A DNA stretch of 64,000 nt from G965232465 sp965276005 (GTDB lineage: Bacteria > Pseudomonadota > Alphaproteobacteria > JAQWUY01): contig OZ254962.1 of assembly GCA_965276005.1 (NCBI GenBank), positions 2,542,001-2,606,000 on the forward strand, written 5' to 3'. The translations under genes were made by a program, and so were the position numbers. The notes beneath the pieces are model-generated. The model was not told the DNA's origin. It did no database searches and worked only from the letters and a program-made list of their open reading frames with translations. Of the stretch, positions 29,001 through 36,119 are shown piece by piece. Each line of letters opens with the position of its first letter. Position 1 is the first letter of the stretch.

Positions 29001-30171
29001 CAATCTCATCACTACAGCAGGCACAGGAAAATTAACCTTAATCGCCGGTCGGTCGATTAAAATCAACAGCGATGTAAAAATCAACGGCGGACTGATCCTA
29101 AAAGCCAATGACGCCAGCTATAGCGGTGTTGTTCTCAGTGACAGAGACACCGGCAAAGCCGAAATTACCGTTGCTTCAGGTAAAACCGTATCCGGCGGCA
29201 ATAGCGATTTGCTTATCAAGATGCTTACGGGCAAAAGCAGTGCAGCGGCGAACAAAAAACAAACGGGCAAAATAACTGTCTGGAAAGCAGACGCTGCCCG
29301 TGTCAGCATTGTCCACTTAGGCACAGCAAACGCACAAAACAATTCGCAAATTGTCATTCGCAACGGCGGACAAATAACCGCCACAGGCGACCACGACAAG
29401 GGCGATGTGGTTATTGAACTAGCAGCAGAGAAGTTTACCAACAATTCGGACAGGAATGCCCTAAAAATAACGGATAGTACAGGCGACAAGGGACGGTTCT
29501 TAATATGGACAAAATCCTCTGCGGATACGCACCTAAATGGTATAGGCTACGATTTTAGAAAGAGTAATGTAACATACGACCCCGCAAGGGGCGATTTCCA
29601 AGCCAATCCTGTCACAGCGTCTGATGGCGACGACAAGAAATATAAATCAGGTGTTCTGTACAGAGCCAGTAGTAGCAGCCTATCCAGATCGAGTTATGAC
29701 GGTAGCAGCAGCAAGACAAAATCTACCTTAACACTAGGCAACAGCGGTGGCAGCGGTAGCAACACTGGCACAATACTACTAGGTGCCAGTGCCATACTGT
29801 TGGGCAGCAGTATTGTAGGTGCAGGTAGCACAAGTGTTGCCAGTGTGGACAATATATTCACCACCGGCATATACGCCCACTTACAGGGTATCGATATGCA
29901 GGCGATATATCAACCACCCACAGAAACAAAAAACCCCCGTTGGGCGTCAGTGTTTGACACTGCACAAGTGGCGAAATTAAAATACAAAGTCAAATACACC
30001 ACTACATACGACATGGCGTTCTTGGCACATAACATCAAGGCACACAAGGTGGTACCCTTTTATGAAATGGACGAAAAACTGTACGAAACCATGAAACGCA
30101 TATTCGTACAACAATCGGCACCAACAGACAAAACCGCCGCTATCGACACAGGGGATACCGCCCCTGCATAG
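20035..30171 (+). CDS. Giant filamentous-haemagglutinin-like exoprotein with 36 FG-GAP-type repeats
   Basis: 3378 residues. ATG 20035 is preferred over 20032 because AGGAG ends 7 nt before it. A signal peptide ends near GGFAYA (about 29). A two-partner-secretion (TPS) domain of the haemagglutinin type follows (about 30-290), with VNFNQP, NRVTG and VFLVNPNGILI motifs. A beta-helix-like region runs about 290-560. About 565-2950 holds 36 repeats of the FG-GAP_2 pattern (F-G-x-S-V-A-L-S-x-D-G-x-x-L-A-V-G-A, then GAVYLF and a Trp-Gly), which should build beta-propeller blades. A linker region (about 2965-3210), a hydrophobic Gly/Ser stretch and a 90-residue C-terminal module shared with the gene at 53536 follow. 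It is probably a secreted or surface adhesin. No TpsB transporter gene is in the window. Confidence 0.85.
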   Translation: MREMTYNKKMFMVTASLCVVGALKGGFAYAGELPSGGEVVDGNAHIYQRGSTLNIDQNTDRAIVNWNSFSVGKDNTVNFNQPSSDSATLNRVTGDLTSEIAGRINANGSVFLVNPNGILITADGVIDTGNFVASTLDIDNNDFLNGDYSFTKSGQNGVVSNRGTVSVDDGGFVALLGGAVKNDGFVRAHVGTVGFAGGEKIVMSFGNSDFLRVEVPTDTWQDLTDVDGNKVSATLDLGGKIESRGGFVDITVADASDILRQSISVSGIVSANTVSSQDGVISISGGTLGIAGNGRITADADYGNAGWIDVAVQSLNMSAPISATAATGNGGTINISLQHGASLSRGAVLDASGKRGGSVSVIGGLSGDKYYKLVGSGDFVADGSDGTGGYIDISNKNGLVGLFSGSVSATGTTMGGRIRIGGAFQGGSYNAKTSQLDKKAQDLFINRWSDSSGLTSAGKTSLGTGVHIDTSSESGTGGTVILWADHTTNNYAQITATGATGGGAVEISGKKKVDSFGLKRVEVGNGVILLDPKNVVISKFSGGLAQAKRIMSSTPLAGFKLDLNDNDNFGASVAISEDGSKLAVGARGDDTGAPNNGAVYLFTVGGKGSQWGSSLSQEYKIAYDSGLDVKENNSQFGKSVAFNADGTKLVVGMPFVDKVSPYRDGRGRIFFYSVDWGKGVTNTSYLEYGNNGYFGTGVALSDDGTKLAVGESHDNNGNRGDANYLYSAGSVSLFELSGDGKDWGTSPNRRRTARIVNGTGGLSLSAYDAFGYSVALSGDGSRLAVGAEGTDGNRGAVHFFTVGGSSWGKAVNYISKIGNGSVTDDGTRLSFNKDDFFGGGVALSDDGTKLAVSAIYDDTAGQDLGAVYLFTVGGTTWGGKVTLARTITDGAGVSLSSVDKFGYSVALNPDGSRLVVGAVDDGSGGNKRGAVYLLGLSGSSWGSTVEVRRIISDQDTLDLKVAGSFGSSVALSDDGSKLAVGAQGYWATAHENKGAVYLFEINTLMRSWGNDILYTRRISDGNGVSLSSGDAFGSSVALSGDGTKLAVGASDTNSYRGAVHLFSVGGSRWGNTVTNTKKIGSGLSLQTKDAFGSGVALSGDGSKLAVGASGDDNDTGAVYLFTVAGSGSTWGSTVSKIKTIDKTTAGLSLSSRDKFGSSVALSDSGIRLAVGAIGDDTGDNDTGAVYLLRIGVTTWGDSTAKIAKIADGSNVSLTTGDAFGSSVALSNDGSRLAVGAEGDSTGGTSSSNRGAVHLFAVDGSSATWGQYVTHITKIAHGAGVSLSDHDAFGSAVALSGDGTKLVAGASGDDTSRNNAGTIYTFTIDRNDAAWGGKVTKTNKYATAKLSLSAHDAFGSSVALSKDGKRLAVGASGDETGGSNAGAVYVFTVADADSANNIKWGSTLSQQTKIAHGVGGLLLSKGDGFGGSVAFDKDGTKLAVGAKGADSSKGAIYLFTVGGATWGDTVTKIKDIVTGTAGLTLTTGDTFGSAVALSEDGSKLAVGASGSDSSKGAVYLFTVSGGTWDGSSQVSQIHTIKDGTGGLTLTANDQFGSAVALSADGGKLAIGADGTDSAKGAVYLYTIGGATWSSSSTISQIRELTDGVGKLSLSANDGFGNAVALSKDGSKLAVGADGDDTGASDAGAVYLYTIGGATWSSGSIITQTKKIADGVDGVSLSKNDNFGSSVALSGDGTKLVVGASGDDSNGYNAGTIYTYIVTGNSNAWGSTVTQAVKLSHGASILSATISLDYGDYFGSSVSLSADGTKLAVGAMYDNDGGTNRGAVYLYTVGGSGATWGNTVTQAVKLSHGTLLSSGTVSLDDDDHFGRSVSLSSDGTKLAVGAWSDNDGGTNRGAVYLYTVGGSGITWGSTVTQAVKLSDSHASVSLDSGYFGASVSLSADGAKLAVGSGCFYLPQNRGAVYLYTVGGATWGSTVTQAVKLSDSHASVSLDNGDSFGSSVSLSADGTKLAVGASGDDDGGLLNPGAVYLYTVGGSGTTWGSTVTQAVKLSDSHASVSLDNRDWFGRSVSLSADGTKLAVGAPYDDDGGSNWRSNLGAVYLYTVGGATWGSTVTQAVKLSDSHASVSLGDYDNFGSSVWLSGDGTKLAVGARGGSRGGAVYLYTVGGSGATWGSTVTQAVKLSHGAVLSSGTISLDNSDNFGRGVSLSSDGTKLAVGAYGDDDGGTNRGAVYLYTIGGSGAIWGSTVTQAAKLSDSRTGGFGMGVLLSADGTKLAVGAWGNGGYRGAVYLYTVGGSGATWGNTVTQAVKLSHGAALSSGTVSLDPDDFFGSGVSLSGDGTKLAVGAWGDDDGGGYNKPYGRGAVYLYTIGTSSAAGATWGSKVTQAVKLSHGAVLSSGTVSLGYNDRFGSSVSLSADGTKLAVGAEGDNDGGAVYLYTVGGSGATWGSTVTQAVKLSDSHASVSLDNRDYFGSSVSLSSDGTKLAVGARRDDDGGSNRDANRGAVYLYTVGGSGATWGSTVTQAVKLSDSHASVSLDDDDEFGISVSLGADGTKLAVGARRDDDGGYNRGAVYLYTVGGSGATWGKTVAQTNKASATHDGTLTISQTNKLFAKQNISLTYNEGFGTDVALSDDGTKMAVGAEFNDTGGTNRGAVYLFELSGGENFGENVYYTAEVAHGNGVSLNDIDRFGAGVALNHDGSRLVVGAPYDTTGMPSGTPSGGRYGAVYLFRVGGSSWGTDITQLHKQKSTTKGHFGESVAISGDGTKVAIGAPYDDTKAYHRGVVKLYTIASNNAFRLSKTYGHGDSVGSSQTLSLQTGEQFGEAVALSDDGSKLAVGALGRDNYKGRVYLFTVNTNGSWGQSVSLQNTIGDGAGVGVSLRKGDYFGSSIALSNDGSRLAVGAWGEGVWYEGSYLDENNHIVFDPQIKWGTGAVYVFAVSGTTWGHTVDQRLKINDGNGVSLTSDTRFGFAVALDGVGSNLVVGASRANGKQHNNEGAVYLYKLPKDTVSPIIEKLKTGASVTLVASNDITVDDNLITTAGTGKLTLIAGRSIKINSDVKINGGLILKANDASYSGVVLSDRDTGKAEITVASGKTVSGGNSDLLIKMLTGKSSAAANKKQTGKITVWKADAARVSIVHLGTANAQNNSQIVIRNGGQITATGDHDKGDVVIELAAEKFTNNSDRNALKITDSTGDKGRFLIWTKSSADTHLNGIGYDFRKSNVTYDPARGDFQANPVTASDGDDKKYKSGVLYRASSSSLSRSSYDGSSSKTKSTLTLGNSGGSGSNTGTILLGASAILLGSSIVGAGSTSVASVDNIFTTGIYAHLQGIDMQAIYQPPTETKNPRWASVFDTAQVAKLKYKVKYTTTYDMAFLAHNIKAHKVVPFYEMDEKLYETMKRIFVQQSAPTDKTAAIDTGDTAPA
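21730..28890 (+). repeat. 36 FG-GAP-type coding repeats
   Basis: I counted 36 occurrences of the FG...DG...VGA core in the protein, with typical spacing of 60-75 residues (about 180-225 bp). Copies 1-18 and 31-36 are diverged from one another. Copies 19-30 are near-identical at DNA level and are listed separately. Confidence 0.9.
25200..27660 (+). repeat. 12-unit recently expanded array inside the giant exoprotein gene
   Basis: Twelve consecutive units of about 170-230 bp. Most share long identical blocks such as GTAACGCAAGCGGTAAAAC, GATGGGACGAAGTTGGCTGT and GGGGCGGTGTATCTGTACAC. They differ mainly in two short windows: the codons just before the Phe-Gly, and the codons between Val-Gly-Ala and Gly-Ala-Val. 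Two unit types alternate irregularly, KLSHG...LSSG and KLSDSHASVSL. Confidence 0.9.
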
Positions 30172-30319
30172 GGTGCTGGGTTGTGTAAAGTGTGCCTGTT
30201 ACTTTAATAAAATGCTCTTGGAATATGGCGGAGCTCCTATAAAATGAGTGTGGGAAACTATCGGTATCACCTATAAAAATCAATGGTTAATATATTTATA
30301 AAAAAATTGTTTTTTTGGG

Positions 30320-30349
30320 TTGCTTTATGGTGGCGGTTGTGTGTATAAT
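30320..30349 (+). promoter_or_regulatory. Promoter of the SUF operon
   Basis: TTGCTT (30320-30325), an 18-nt spacer and a perfect TATAAT (30344-30349), about 80 nt before the Rrf2-type regulator. The 260 bp between the exoprotein gene and this regulator hold no other gene that I can support. Confidence 0.6.
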
Positions 30350-30430
30350 GCGGGCGTGGGGGGTAGTACTTCTGATATACTATATGTAAATATACAGTTT
30401 TAAGCTTTCGCTGTTGGGGGGTAATGTGCG

Positions 30431-30859
30431 ATGATTCGTGTTTCAAAAATGACAGATTATTCGGTGGTGATTTTATCGTGTTTTGTGGCGTCTACGCCGG
30501 GACGGCTGTTGAATGCGTCTGAGTTGTCCGATCGTACCCATTTGCCGTTGCCGACTGTGTCGAAAATCTTAAAAATGTTGACCAAAGCACATATTTTAAA
30601 ATCACAACGGGGGGTACAGGGGGGATACAGCCTTGATCGCTATGCGGACGATATATCGGTAGCGGAAATTGTTACTGCTATCGATGGACCTATTGCTTTG
30701 ACCGCTTGTGTCGATACGCTGGATGAAATCGATTGTTCGGTGGAGCCGTTGTGTCCTATGTCTGGGGGATGGGATAAGCTGAATGGAGCGGTAAAGGCAT
30801 CGTTCGAAACCGTGTCTCTGCGGGAAATATCCGCTCCGGTTGGGTTTTTGGGTAAATAA
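30431..30859 (+). CDS. Rrf2-family regulator of the SUF operon (SufR/IscR-like)
   Basis: 142 residues. A winged helix-turn-helix at about 1-70 includes VSKMTDYSVVILSCF and the recognition part THLPLPTVSKILKMLTKA, then GGYSLDR in the wing. Three cysteines lie in the cluster-binding loop of Rrf2 proteins (TACVDTLDEIDCSVEPLC, about 95-113). This suggests that it senses [2Fe-2S] status and controls the genes behind it. It heads the suf run, 98 bp before sufB. The family member most like it is the SUF-specific group rather than IscR itself, judging by the MTDYSVVIL start. Confidence 0.9.
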   Translation: MIRVSKMTDYSVVILSCFVASTPGRLLNASELSDRTHLPLPTVSKILKMLTKAHILKSQRGVQGGYSLDRYADDISVAEIVTAIDGPIALTACVDTLDEIDCSVEPLCPMSGGWDKLNGAVKASFETVSLREISAPVGFLGK

Positions 30860-30956
30860 AAGATAACTGTAGATGTTGGCGGTGGGGGGAGCGAAAATAT
30901 CGATGGATACTTGCACAAAATATAGTGTAACAATATGTAACAAAAGGGTATAAAAA

Positions 30957-32429
30957 ATGGTAGCAACACAAGAAACAATCGCACAGGTCGAGAAACTGGG
31001 CAAACAAAAATACAAGTACGGGTTTGTTTCCGATATTGAGATGGAAGACTTTCCCATCGGTTTAAACGCTGATATTATCCGCCGTATTTCCGCTAAAAAG
31101 CAAGAGCCATCATGGATGACCGATGTACGCTTAAAAGCGTTTAAACTGTGGCAAAACATGGACGAACCAGAATGGGCAAAGGTGATATACGACAAAATGG
31201 ATTATCAATCGCTGGCATATTATGCCCGCCCAAAATCTATGGACAAGCCCAAATCCTTAGACGAGGTCGATCCGGCGTTACTGGAAGTTTATGAAAAACT
31301 GGGAATTCCCCTAGCAGAACAGAAAGTGTTAGCCGGCGTTGAGGGGGCAAAACCTATCGCCGTCGATGCCATATTCGATTCTGTATCTGTTGGCACAACC
31401 TACCAAGAAACCCTAAAACAACACGGGGTTATTTTCTGTTCCATTAGTGAGGCGATTCAGCAACACCCGGATTTAGTGAAAAAATACTTTGGCACTGTAG
31501 TGCCGGCGTCTGACAATTTCTTTTCCGCCTTAAATGCGGCGGTGTTTACGGATGGGTCGTTTGTGTATGTGCCTAAGGGGGTCGATTGTCCGATGGAGTT
31601 GTCGTCTTATTTCCGTATTAACGCCGAAAATACAGGACAATTCGAACGCACGCTGATTATTGCCGAAGAAGACAGTTTTGTATCGTATCTCGAAGGCTGT
31701 ACCGCCCCGCAGCGGGACGAAAACCAACTGCATGCGGCGGTTGTCGAAATGGTGGCTCTCGATAATGCGGAAATTAAGTACTCGACTGTGCAGAATTGGT
31801 ATCCGGGCGATGCGGACGGCAACGGCGGGATTTACAACTTTGTTACCAAGCGGGGCGATTGTCGGGGCGACAATTCAAAAATCTCATGGACACAGGTCGA
31901 AACCGGATCGGCGGTCACTTGGAAATACCCCAGCTGCATTTTACGGGGCGATAATTCCATAGGCGAATTTTATTCGGTCGCCATTACCAACAACAGACAA
32001 CAGGCAGACACAGGCACTAAAATGATTCACATTGGCAAAAACACCAAATCCCGCATTGTCGCAAAAGGCATCTCCGCAGGCACATCGGATCAAACCTATC
32101 GGGGCTTGGTAAAGATTGGCAAAAACGCAGAAAACGCCCGTAACCACACCCAGTGCGATAGCCTGTTAATTGGTAATACTTGTGGGGCACACACGGTGCC
32201 GTATATCGAAAACCGCAACCCAACAGCGGTGATGGAACACGAGGCAACCACTTCCAAGATTGCCGATGAACAGATGTTTTACTGCACCACCCGGGGCATG
32301 GACGAAGAAGAGGCGGTCGGTCTTATCGTCAACGGTTTTTGTAAAGAGGTTATGCAAGAACTGCCGATGGAATTTGCGGTCGAAGCCCAGAAGCTTATCG
32401 GTATATCCCTCGAGGGATCCGTTGGCTGA
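30957..32429 (+). CDS. sufB: Fe-S cluster assembly scaffold SufB
   Basis: 490 residues, normal length. The scaffold subunit of the SufBCD complex, on which new clusters are built. Familiar blocks are YGFVSDIEMEDFPIGLN near the start, WMTDVRLKAFKLW, and VPKGVDCPMELSSYFRIN with its Cys. SYLEGCTAPQRDENQLHAAVVE holds the Cys and Gln cluster of the core helix. NRNPTAVMEHEATTSKIADEQMFY near the end carries the His and Glu used in assembly. The ATG at 30957 follows a short AAAGGG site. It is followed by sufC after 64 bp. Confidence 0.96.
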   Translation: MVATQETIAQVEKLGKQKYKYGFVSDIEMEDFPIGLNADIIRRISAKKQEPSWMTDVRLKAFKLWQNMDEPEWAKVIYDKMDYQSLAYYARPKSMDKPKSLDEVDPALLEVYEKLGIPLAEQKVLAGVEGAKPIAVDAIFDSVSVGTTYQETLKQHGVIFCSISEAIQQHPDLVKKYFGTVVPASDNFFSALNAAVFTDGSFVYVPKGVDCPMELSSYFRINAENTGQFERTLIIAEEDSFVSYLEGCTAPQRDENQLHAAVVEMVALDNAEIKYSTVQNWYPGDADGNGGIYNFVTKRGDCRGDNSKISWTQVETGSAVTWKYPSCILRGDNSIGEFYSVAITNNRQQADTGTKMIHIGKNTKSRIVAKGISAGTSDQTYRGLVKIGKNAENARNHTQCDSLLIGNTCGAHTVPYIENRNPTAVMEHEATTSKIADEQMFYCTTRGMDEEEAVGLIVNGFCKEVMQELPMEFAVEAQKLIGISLEGSVG

Positions 32430-32493
32430 TCTCTCTAATCTCTGTGCGACACACCCACCCATACCAATGACAAAACAATATTAAGGACACACT

Positions 32494-33243
32494 ATGACAT
32501 TATTAGACATTAAAAACCTGCACGCCGAAGTTGCCGAAGGCGGGCGTAAGATTTTGAACGGTTTAAATTTAACCATTAAAACCGGGGAAATTCACGCTAT
32601 TATGGGACCCAATGGGACGGGGAAATCCACTTTGTCAAAAATCTTGGCGGGGTCTGATGAGTACGAAGTTAGTGAAGGCAGTATAGTATACAACGGGCAG
32701 GATTTATTGGAAATGGAGGCAGACGAACGGGCAAACGAAGGGGTGTTCTTAGCGTTTCAGTACCCTGTGGAAATACCGGGCATTGCCACTTCGACATTTT
32801 TACGCCATGCGTTTAACGCCAAACGCCGTCACCAACAGCTGGACGAATACGACAATTTGCATTTTATCAAATTGCTCCGCAGTAAAGCCAAACAATTGGC
32901 AATCAGCGATGATATGTTAAAGCGATCGGTCAATGTGGGTTTTTCCGGCGGTGAAAAAAAGCGTATGGAAACTTTGCAAATGGCGGTGTTAAACCCACTG
33001 TTGGGGATTTTAGACGAAACCGATTCTGGTCTCGACATCGATGCGTTGCGGGTAGTGGCTGAGGGCGTTAATCACATTCACACCGCCGATAATGCCGTGC
33101 TTATTATCACCCACTATCAACGGTTGTTAGAATATATTAAACCGAACTTTGTACATATTATGGTCGATGGCAAAATTGCCGTCACTGGCGATTATAACTT
33201 GGCGGTTGAACTGGAACAAAAAGGCTATCAAGCATTTGCATAA
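32494..33243 (+). CDS. sufC: Fe-S cluster assembly ATPase SufC
   Basis: 249 residues. The soluble ABC ATPase that drives SufB-SufD rearrangement. Walker A is GPNGTGKSTLSK (about 38-49). The Q-loop is AFQYPVEIPG, the signature FSGGEKKRME, and Walker B GILDETDSGLDIDALR with the SufC-type Asp-Glu. The H-loop is IITHYQRLLEY. Everything essential is present. It is placed between sufB and sufD, 12 bp before sufD. Confidence 0.97.
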   Translation: MTLLDIKNLHAEVAEGGRKILNGLNLTIKTGEIHAIMGPNGTGKSTLSKILAGSDEYEVSEGSIVYNGQDLLEMEADERANEGVFLAFQYPVEIPGIATSTFLRHAFNAKRRHQQLDEYDNLHFIKLLRSKAKQLAISDDMLKRSVNVGFSGGEKKRMETLQMAVLNPLLGILDETDSGLDIDALRVVAEGVNHIHTADNAVLIITHYQRLLEYIKPNFVHIMVDGKIAVTGDYNLAVELEQKGYQAFA

Positions 33244-33254
33244 GGGGGCAGAAT

Positions 33255-34445
33255 ATGACATCATTTTTACATAATGTGCCTGTAAATGCCCATGTAAACG
33301 CATATCGAGTGTTTGAAAAATTAGGCGTTCCCACCAAAAAGGTGGAAAATTGGCACTATACGGATTTAAAAAAATCCCTAACGGGAAAATCGTACACCAC
33401 TGAAGCGGTAGCCAATACGGACATGCTACCAGCCCCATATCTGATAGACAACACACACCATATTGTTATTGCTAATGGGGTGGTGGGGGATGTGCCTAGC
33501 GGTGTTACGGTGACGGTGGGACGGCATATCGATAGCAACAGCGATACCCACACCCAAGATACACATGCTATGGTGGCGTTAAACACCGCCCATTATACAC
33601 AGGGCGTGGTGATTACCATTGGCGAACAGGTAAAAGCCCCCGTGCATTTGGCATATGTACAGGGCGGTGATGGCGTGGTGGTATTCCCTCGGGTACAGGT
33701 ATTGGTAAAATCGGGGGTAACCGCTACACTTATTGAGTCGTTTCAAATGCGGTCGGGCGATGTGTTGACCAATGCGGTAAGCGAAATCACGGTCGAACAA
33801 GGGGCGGTGTTGTCCCATTATAAATTGCAAGACGATACGGACAGCAGCCGCCATGTGGCTTTTACCCGTGCCCATGTGGCGGCAGACGGGGTATACAAGT
33901 ATATATGCGTGTGCTTAAACACTGTACTATCGCGCAACGAAGTATATGTGGACTTAAATGGCACGCAGGCAAGTACCGATATTCGGGGTATTTATATCAG
34001 TGATACGACACAACAAGTCGACAACACTGTATTTGTTCGCCACATGGCGGCAGACTGCGAGTCGAGCCAGCTGTTTAAGGGTATCTTAAACGATTCTGCA
34101 CAAGGGATATTTCAAGGGAAAATCTATGTCGACAGAGAAGCACAATTGACCGATGGCTATCAAATGCACCGAGCTATTTTGCTGTCCCGAGATGCGGAAG
34201 TGGACTGTAAGCCCGAATTGGAAATTTATGCGGACGATGTCAAGTGTTCGCACGGGGCGTCGACCGGTGAAATCGATGCGGAACAGCTGTTTTATCTGCA
34301 ATCCCGGGGCATCGACACCACCACCGCAAGGCAATTGCTACTGGAGGCGTTTTTGCTAGAAGTGCTGGAAGATACCGATACTGAATCGGTGTATAATTTC
34401 TTGCGGGATATGACCCTAAATCGGGTCAAGCAGGTTTTAACATAA
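33255..34445 (+). CDS. sufD: Fe-S cluster assembly protein SufD
   Basis: 396 residues. The SufB paralogue that completes the BC2D complex and helps iron entry. An N-terminal helical part carries VPTKKVENWHYTDLKK. A long right-handed beta-helix region follows. The C-terminal block reads YADDVKCSHGASTGEIDAEQLFYLQSRGI with the conserved Cys-Ser-His-Gly motif. Similarity to SufB in that last block is plain. ATG 33255 is preceded by AAGGGGG. Confidence 0.95.
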   Translation: MTSFLHNVPVNAHVNAYRVFEKLGVPTKKVENWHYTDLKKSLTGKSYTTEAVANTDMLPAPYLIDNTHHIVIANGVVGDVPSGVTVTVGRHIDSNSDTHTQDTHAMVALNTAHYTQGVVITIGEQVKAPVHLAYVQGGDGVVVFPRVQVLVKSGVTATLIESFQMRSGDVLTNAVSEITVEQGAVLSHYKLQDDTDSSRHVAFTRAHVAADGVYKYICVCLNTVLSRNEVYVDLNGTQASTDIRGIYISDTTQQVDNTVFVRHMAADCESSQLFKGILNDSAQGIFQGKIYVDREAQLTDGYQMHRAILLSRDAEVDCKPELEIYADDVKCSHGASTGEIDAEQLFYLQSRGIDTTTARQLLLEAFLLEVLEDTDTESVYNFLRDMTLNRVKQVLT

Positions 34446-34471
34446 TCGATTAAGGGGGAAGCGTACTCTAT

Positions 34472-35683
34472 ATGGACTATAAAAGCGATTTTCCTGTGCT
34501 AGCGGAGTCGAATATCTGTTTTTTAGACAGCGGTGCCTCCGCCCAAAAACCGCAGTGTGTGCTGGATACGCAACACTATTTTACCGCTAAGGTGTATGCC
34601 AATGTGCATCGTGGCACCTATGATATGTCTCAGCAAATAACCACCGCATACGAAAATACTCGTGCCACTGTTGCCAGTTTCATTCATGGGCGGGAAGAGG
34701 AAATTGTCTTTACCAAATCTGTTACCGAATCGTTAAACTTGCTGGCGTACAGTTTGGGGCGGATACTGCCCGATGGGGCGGAAATTGTCATATCGGCAAT
34801 GGAACACCACGCCAATATTGTGCCGTGGTATTTGCTGATGGATCGGCACAATGTGACGGTAAAAGTATGCCCTATACTGCCCAATGGCACATTGGATATG
34901 TCCGCATTGCAAAACTTGGTACATGCAAATACAGCGTTGGTGGCGGTGACCCATACTTCGAATGTGCTTGGGTCTGTTGTCGATGTGGCGGCGGTGGTGA
35001 AAATTGCCAAAGCCCATGCGGCGTTGGTACTGGTAGACGGGTCGCAAATGGTGATGCACCGCCCCGTCGATGTGCAGGCACTAGGGGTGGATTTTTATGC
35101 GTTTACTGGGCATAAAGTGTTTGCCCCCAATGGGGTGGGGGTGCTGTGGGGCAAGTATGATATATTGGACACTATGCCGCCGTTTTTAGGCGGTGGCGAT
35201 ATGATCGATACGGTATCCTTTGACGGGATTACCTATGCCAAACCGCCGATAAAATTCGAAGCCGGCACCCCGCCAATTGTGCCGGTGATTTGCTTGGGCA
35301 CTGCCATAAAATACATTCAGGGTATTGGACTGGATACCATTTACACCTATGAACAGCAATTGAGTAGGTATTTGTATACACAGCTATCGACCATTGCAGA
35401 CATACGCATTTTGGGGTTTGATACAGCCACTCTCGACGATGGTACTTTTGACAAAGCCCCGATTGCTTCGTTTGTGATAAATGGCGTGCATGCGTTTGAC
35501 ATTGCCGATATTTTAAACAATTATGGGGTGTGTGTACGGGTGGGGCATCACTGTGCCCAGCCGTTGATGCAGCACTTTGGCATCACCAGCAGTATTCGAG
35601 TATCGATGGCGTTTTACAACGACACAGACGATGTCGATACCTTTATCACCGCCCTTAAAAAAGCCTTGCAGATGTTACGATGA
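34472..35683 (+). CDS. sufS: Cysteine desulfurase SufS
   Basis: 403 residues. A PLP-dependent group II desulfurase that takes sulfur from cysteine to make a persulfide for cluster assembly. Motifs are LDSGASAQKP at the start, then MEHHANIVPWYLL. LVDGSQMVMHRPVDVQALGVDFYAFTGHKVF carries the PLP lysine in GHK. The persulfide Cys is in RVGHHCAQPLM. The product of sufE is not encoded nearby; SufU-like partners are also absent here. The stop overlaps the next gene by 4 bp. Confidence 0.95.
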   Translation: MDYKSDFPVLAESNICFLDSGASAQKPQCVLDTQHYFTAKVYANVHRGTYDMSQQITTAYENTRATVASFIHGREEEIVFTKSVTESLNLLAYSLGRILPDGAEIVISAMEHHANIVPWYLLMDRHNVTVKVCPILPNGTLDMSALQNLVHANTALVAVTHTSNVLGSVVDVAAVVKIAKAHAALVLVDGSQMVMHRPVDVQALGVDFYAFTGHKVFAPNGVGVLWGKYDILDTMPPFLGGGDMIDTVSFDGITYAKPPIKFEAGTPPIVPVICLGTAIKYIQGIGLDTIYTYEQQLSRYLYTQLSTIADIRILGFDTATLDDGTFDKAPIASFVINGVHAFDIADILNNYGVCVRVGHHCAQPLMQHFGITSSIRVSMAFYNDTDDVDTFITALKKALQMLR

Positions 35684-36099
35684 CCCGTTTTCTCGACCCC
35701 GAAAAGATTGCCAACGAACCGGATTTTTTTAATGCTAAAGCCCGTGCCGAAGGTGCCGTAACCCGTGCCGGTACCGCCCTCGACACGGATACTCAAGCGG
35801 ACGCACAGCAGGTCATCGCCGCCTTGCAAACGGTGGAAGATCCGGAAATTCCTATTAACCTGTATGATTTGGGGTTGATTTATGATATTCAATATGCTCC
35901 GTATGGGGCGGTGCATATTGTGATGACTTTGACCGCCCCCAATTGCCCAGTAGCGGGGGAGCTGCCCAAGTGGGTTGCCGATGCGGTTGTCAAAATGCCA
36001 TCGGTAGGGGTGTGTTCTGTCACCTTAACTTGGACGCCGAAATGGACAAAGGATATGATGTCAGAAGACGCCCAGCTGGCTTTGATTGATATTTTTTAA
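35680..36099 (+). CDS. sufT: SufT-like DUF59/MIP18 protein
   Basis: 139 residues. An N-terminal linker of about 45 residues, rich in Ala and Thr, comes before the MIP18/DUF59 domain. That domain has ALQTVEDPEIPINLYDLGLIYDI and MTLTAPNCPVAGELP, the latter with the conserved Cys in the TAPNCP loop. WTPKWTKDMMSEDA ends the domain. SufT proteins help deliver Fe-S clusters to targets and are commonly found at the end of suf operons. The start overlaps the sufS stop by 4 bp (ATGA), so translation is coupled. Confidence 0.93.
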   Translation: MTRFLDPEKIANEPDFFNAKARAEGAVTRAGTALDTDTQADAQQVIAALQTVEDPEIPINLYDLGLIYDIQYAPYGAVHIVMTLTAPNCPVAGELPKWVADAVVKMPSVGVCSVTLTWTPKWTKDMMSEDAQLALIDIF

Positions 36100-36119
36100 T
36101 ATTGTGGTATACTGTGCAT

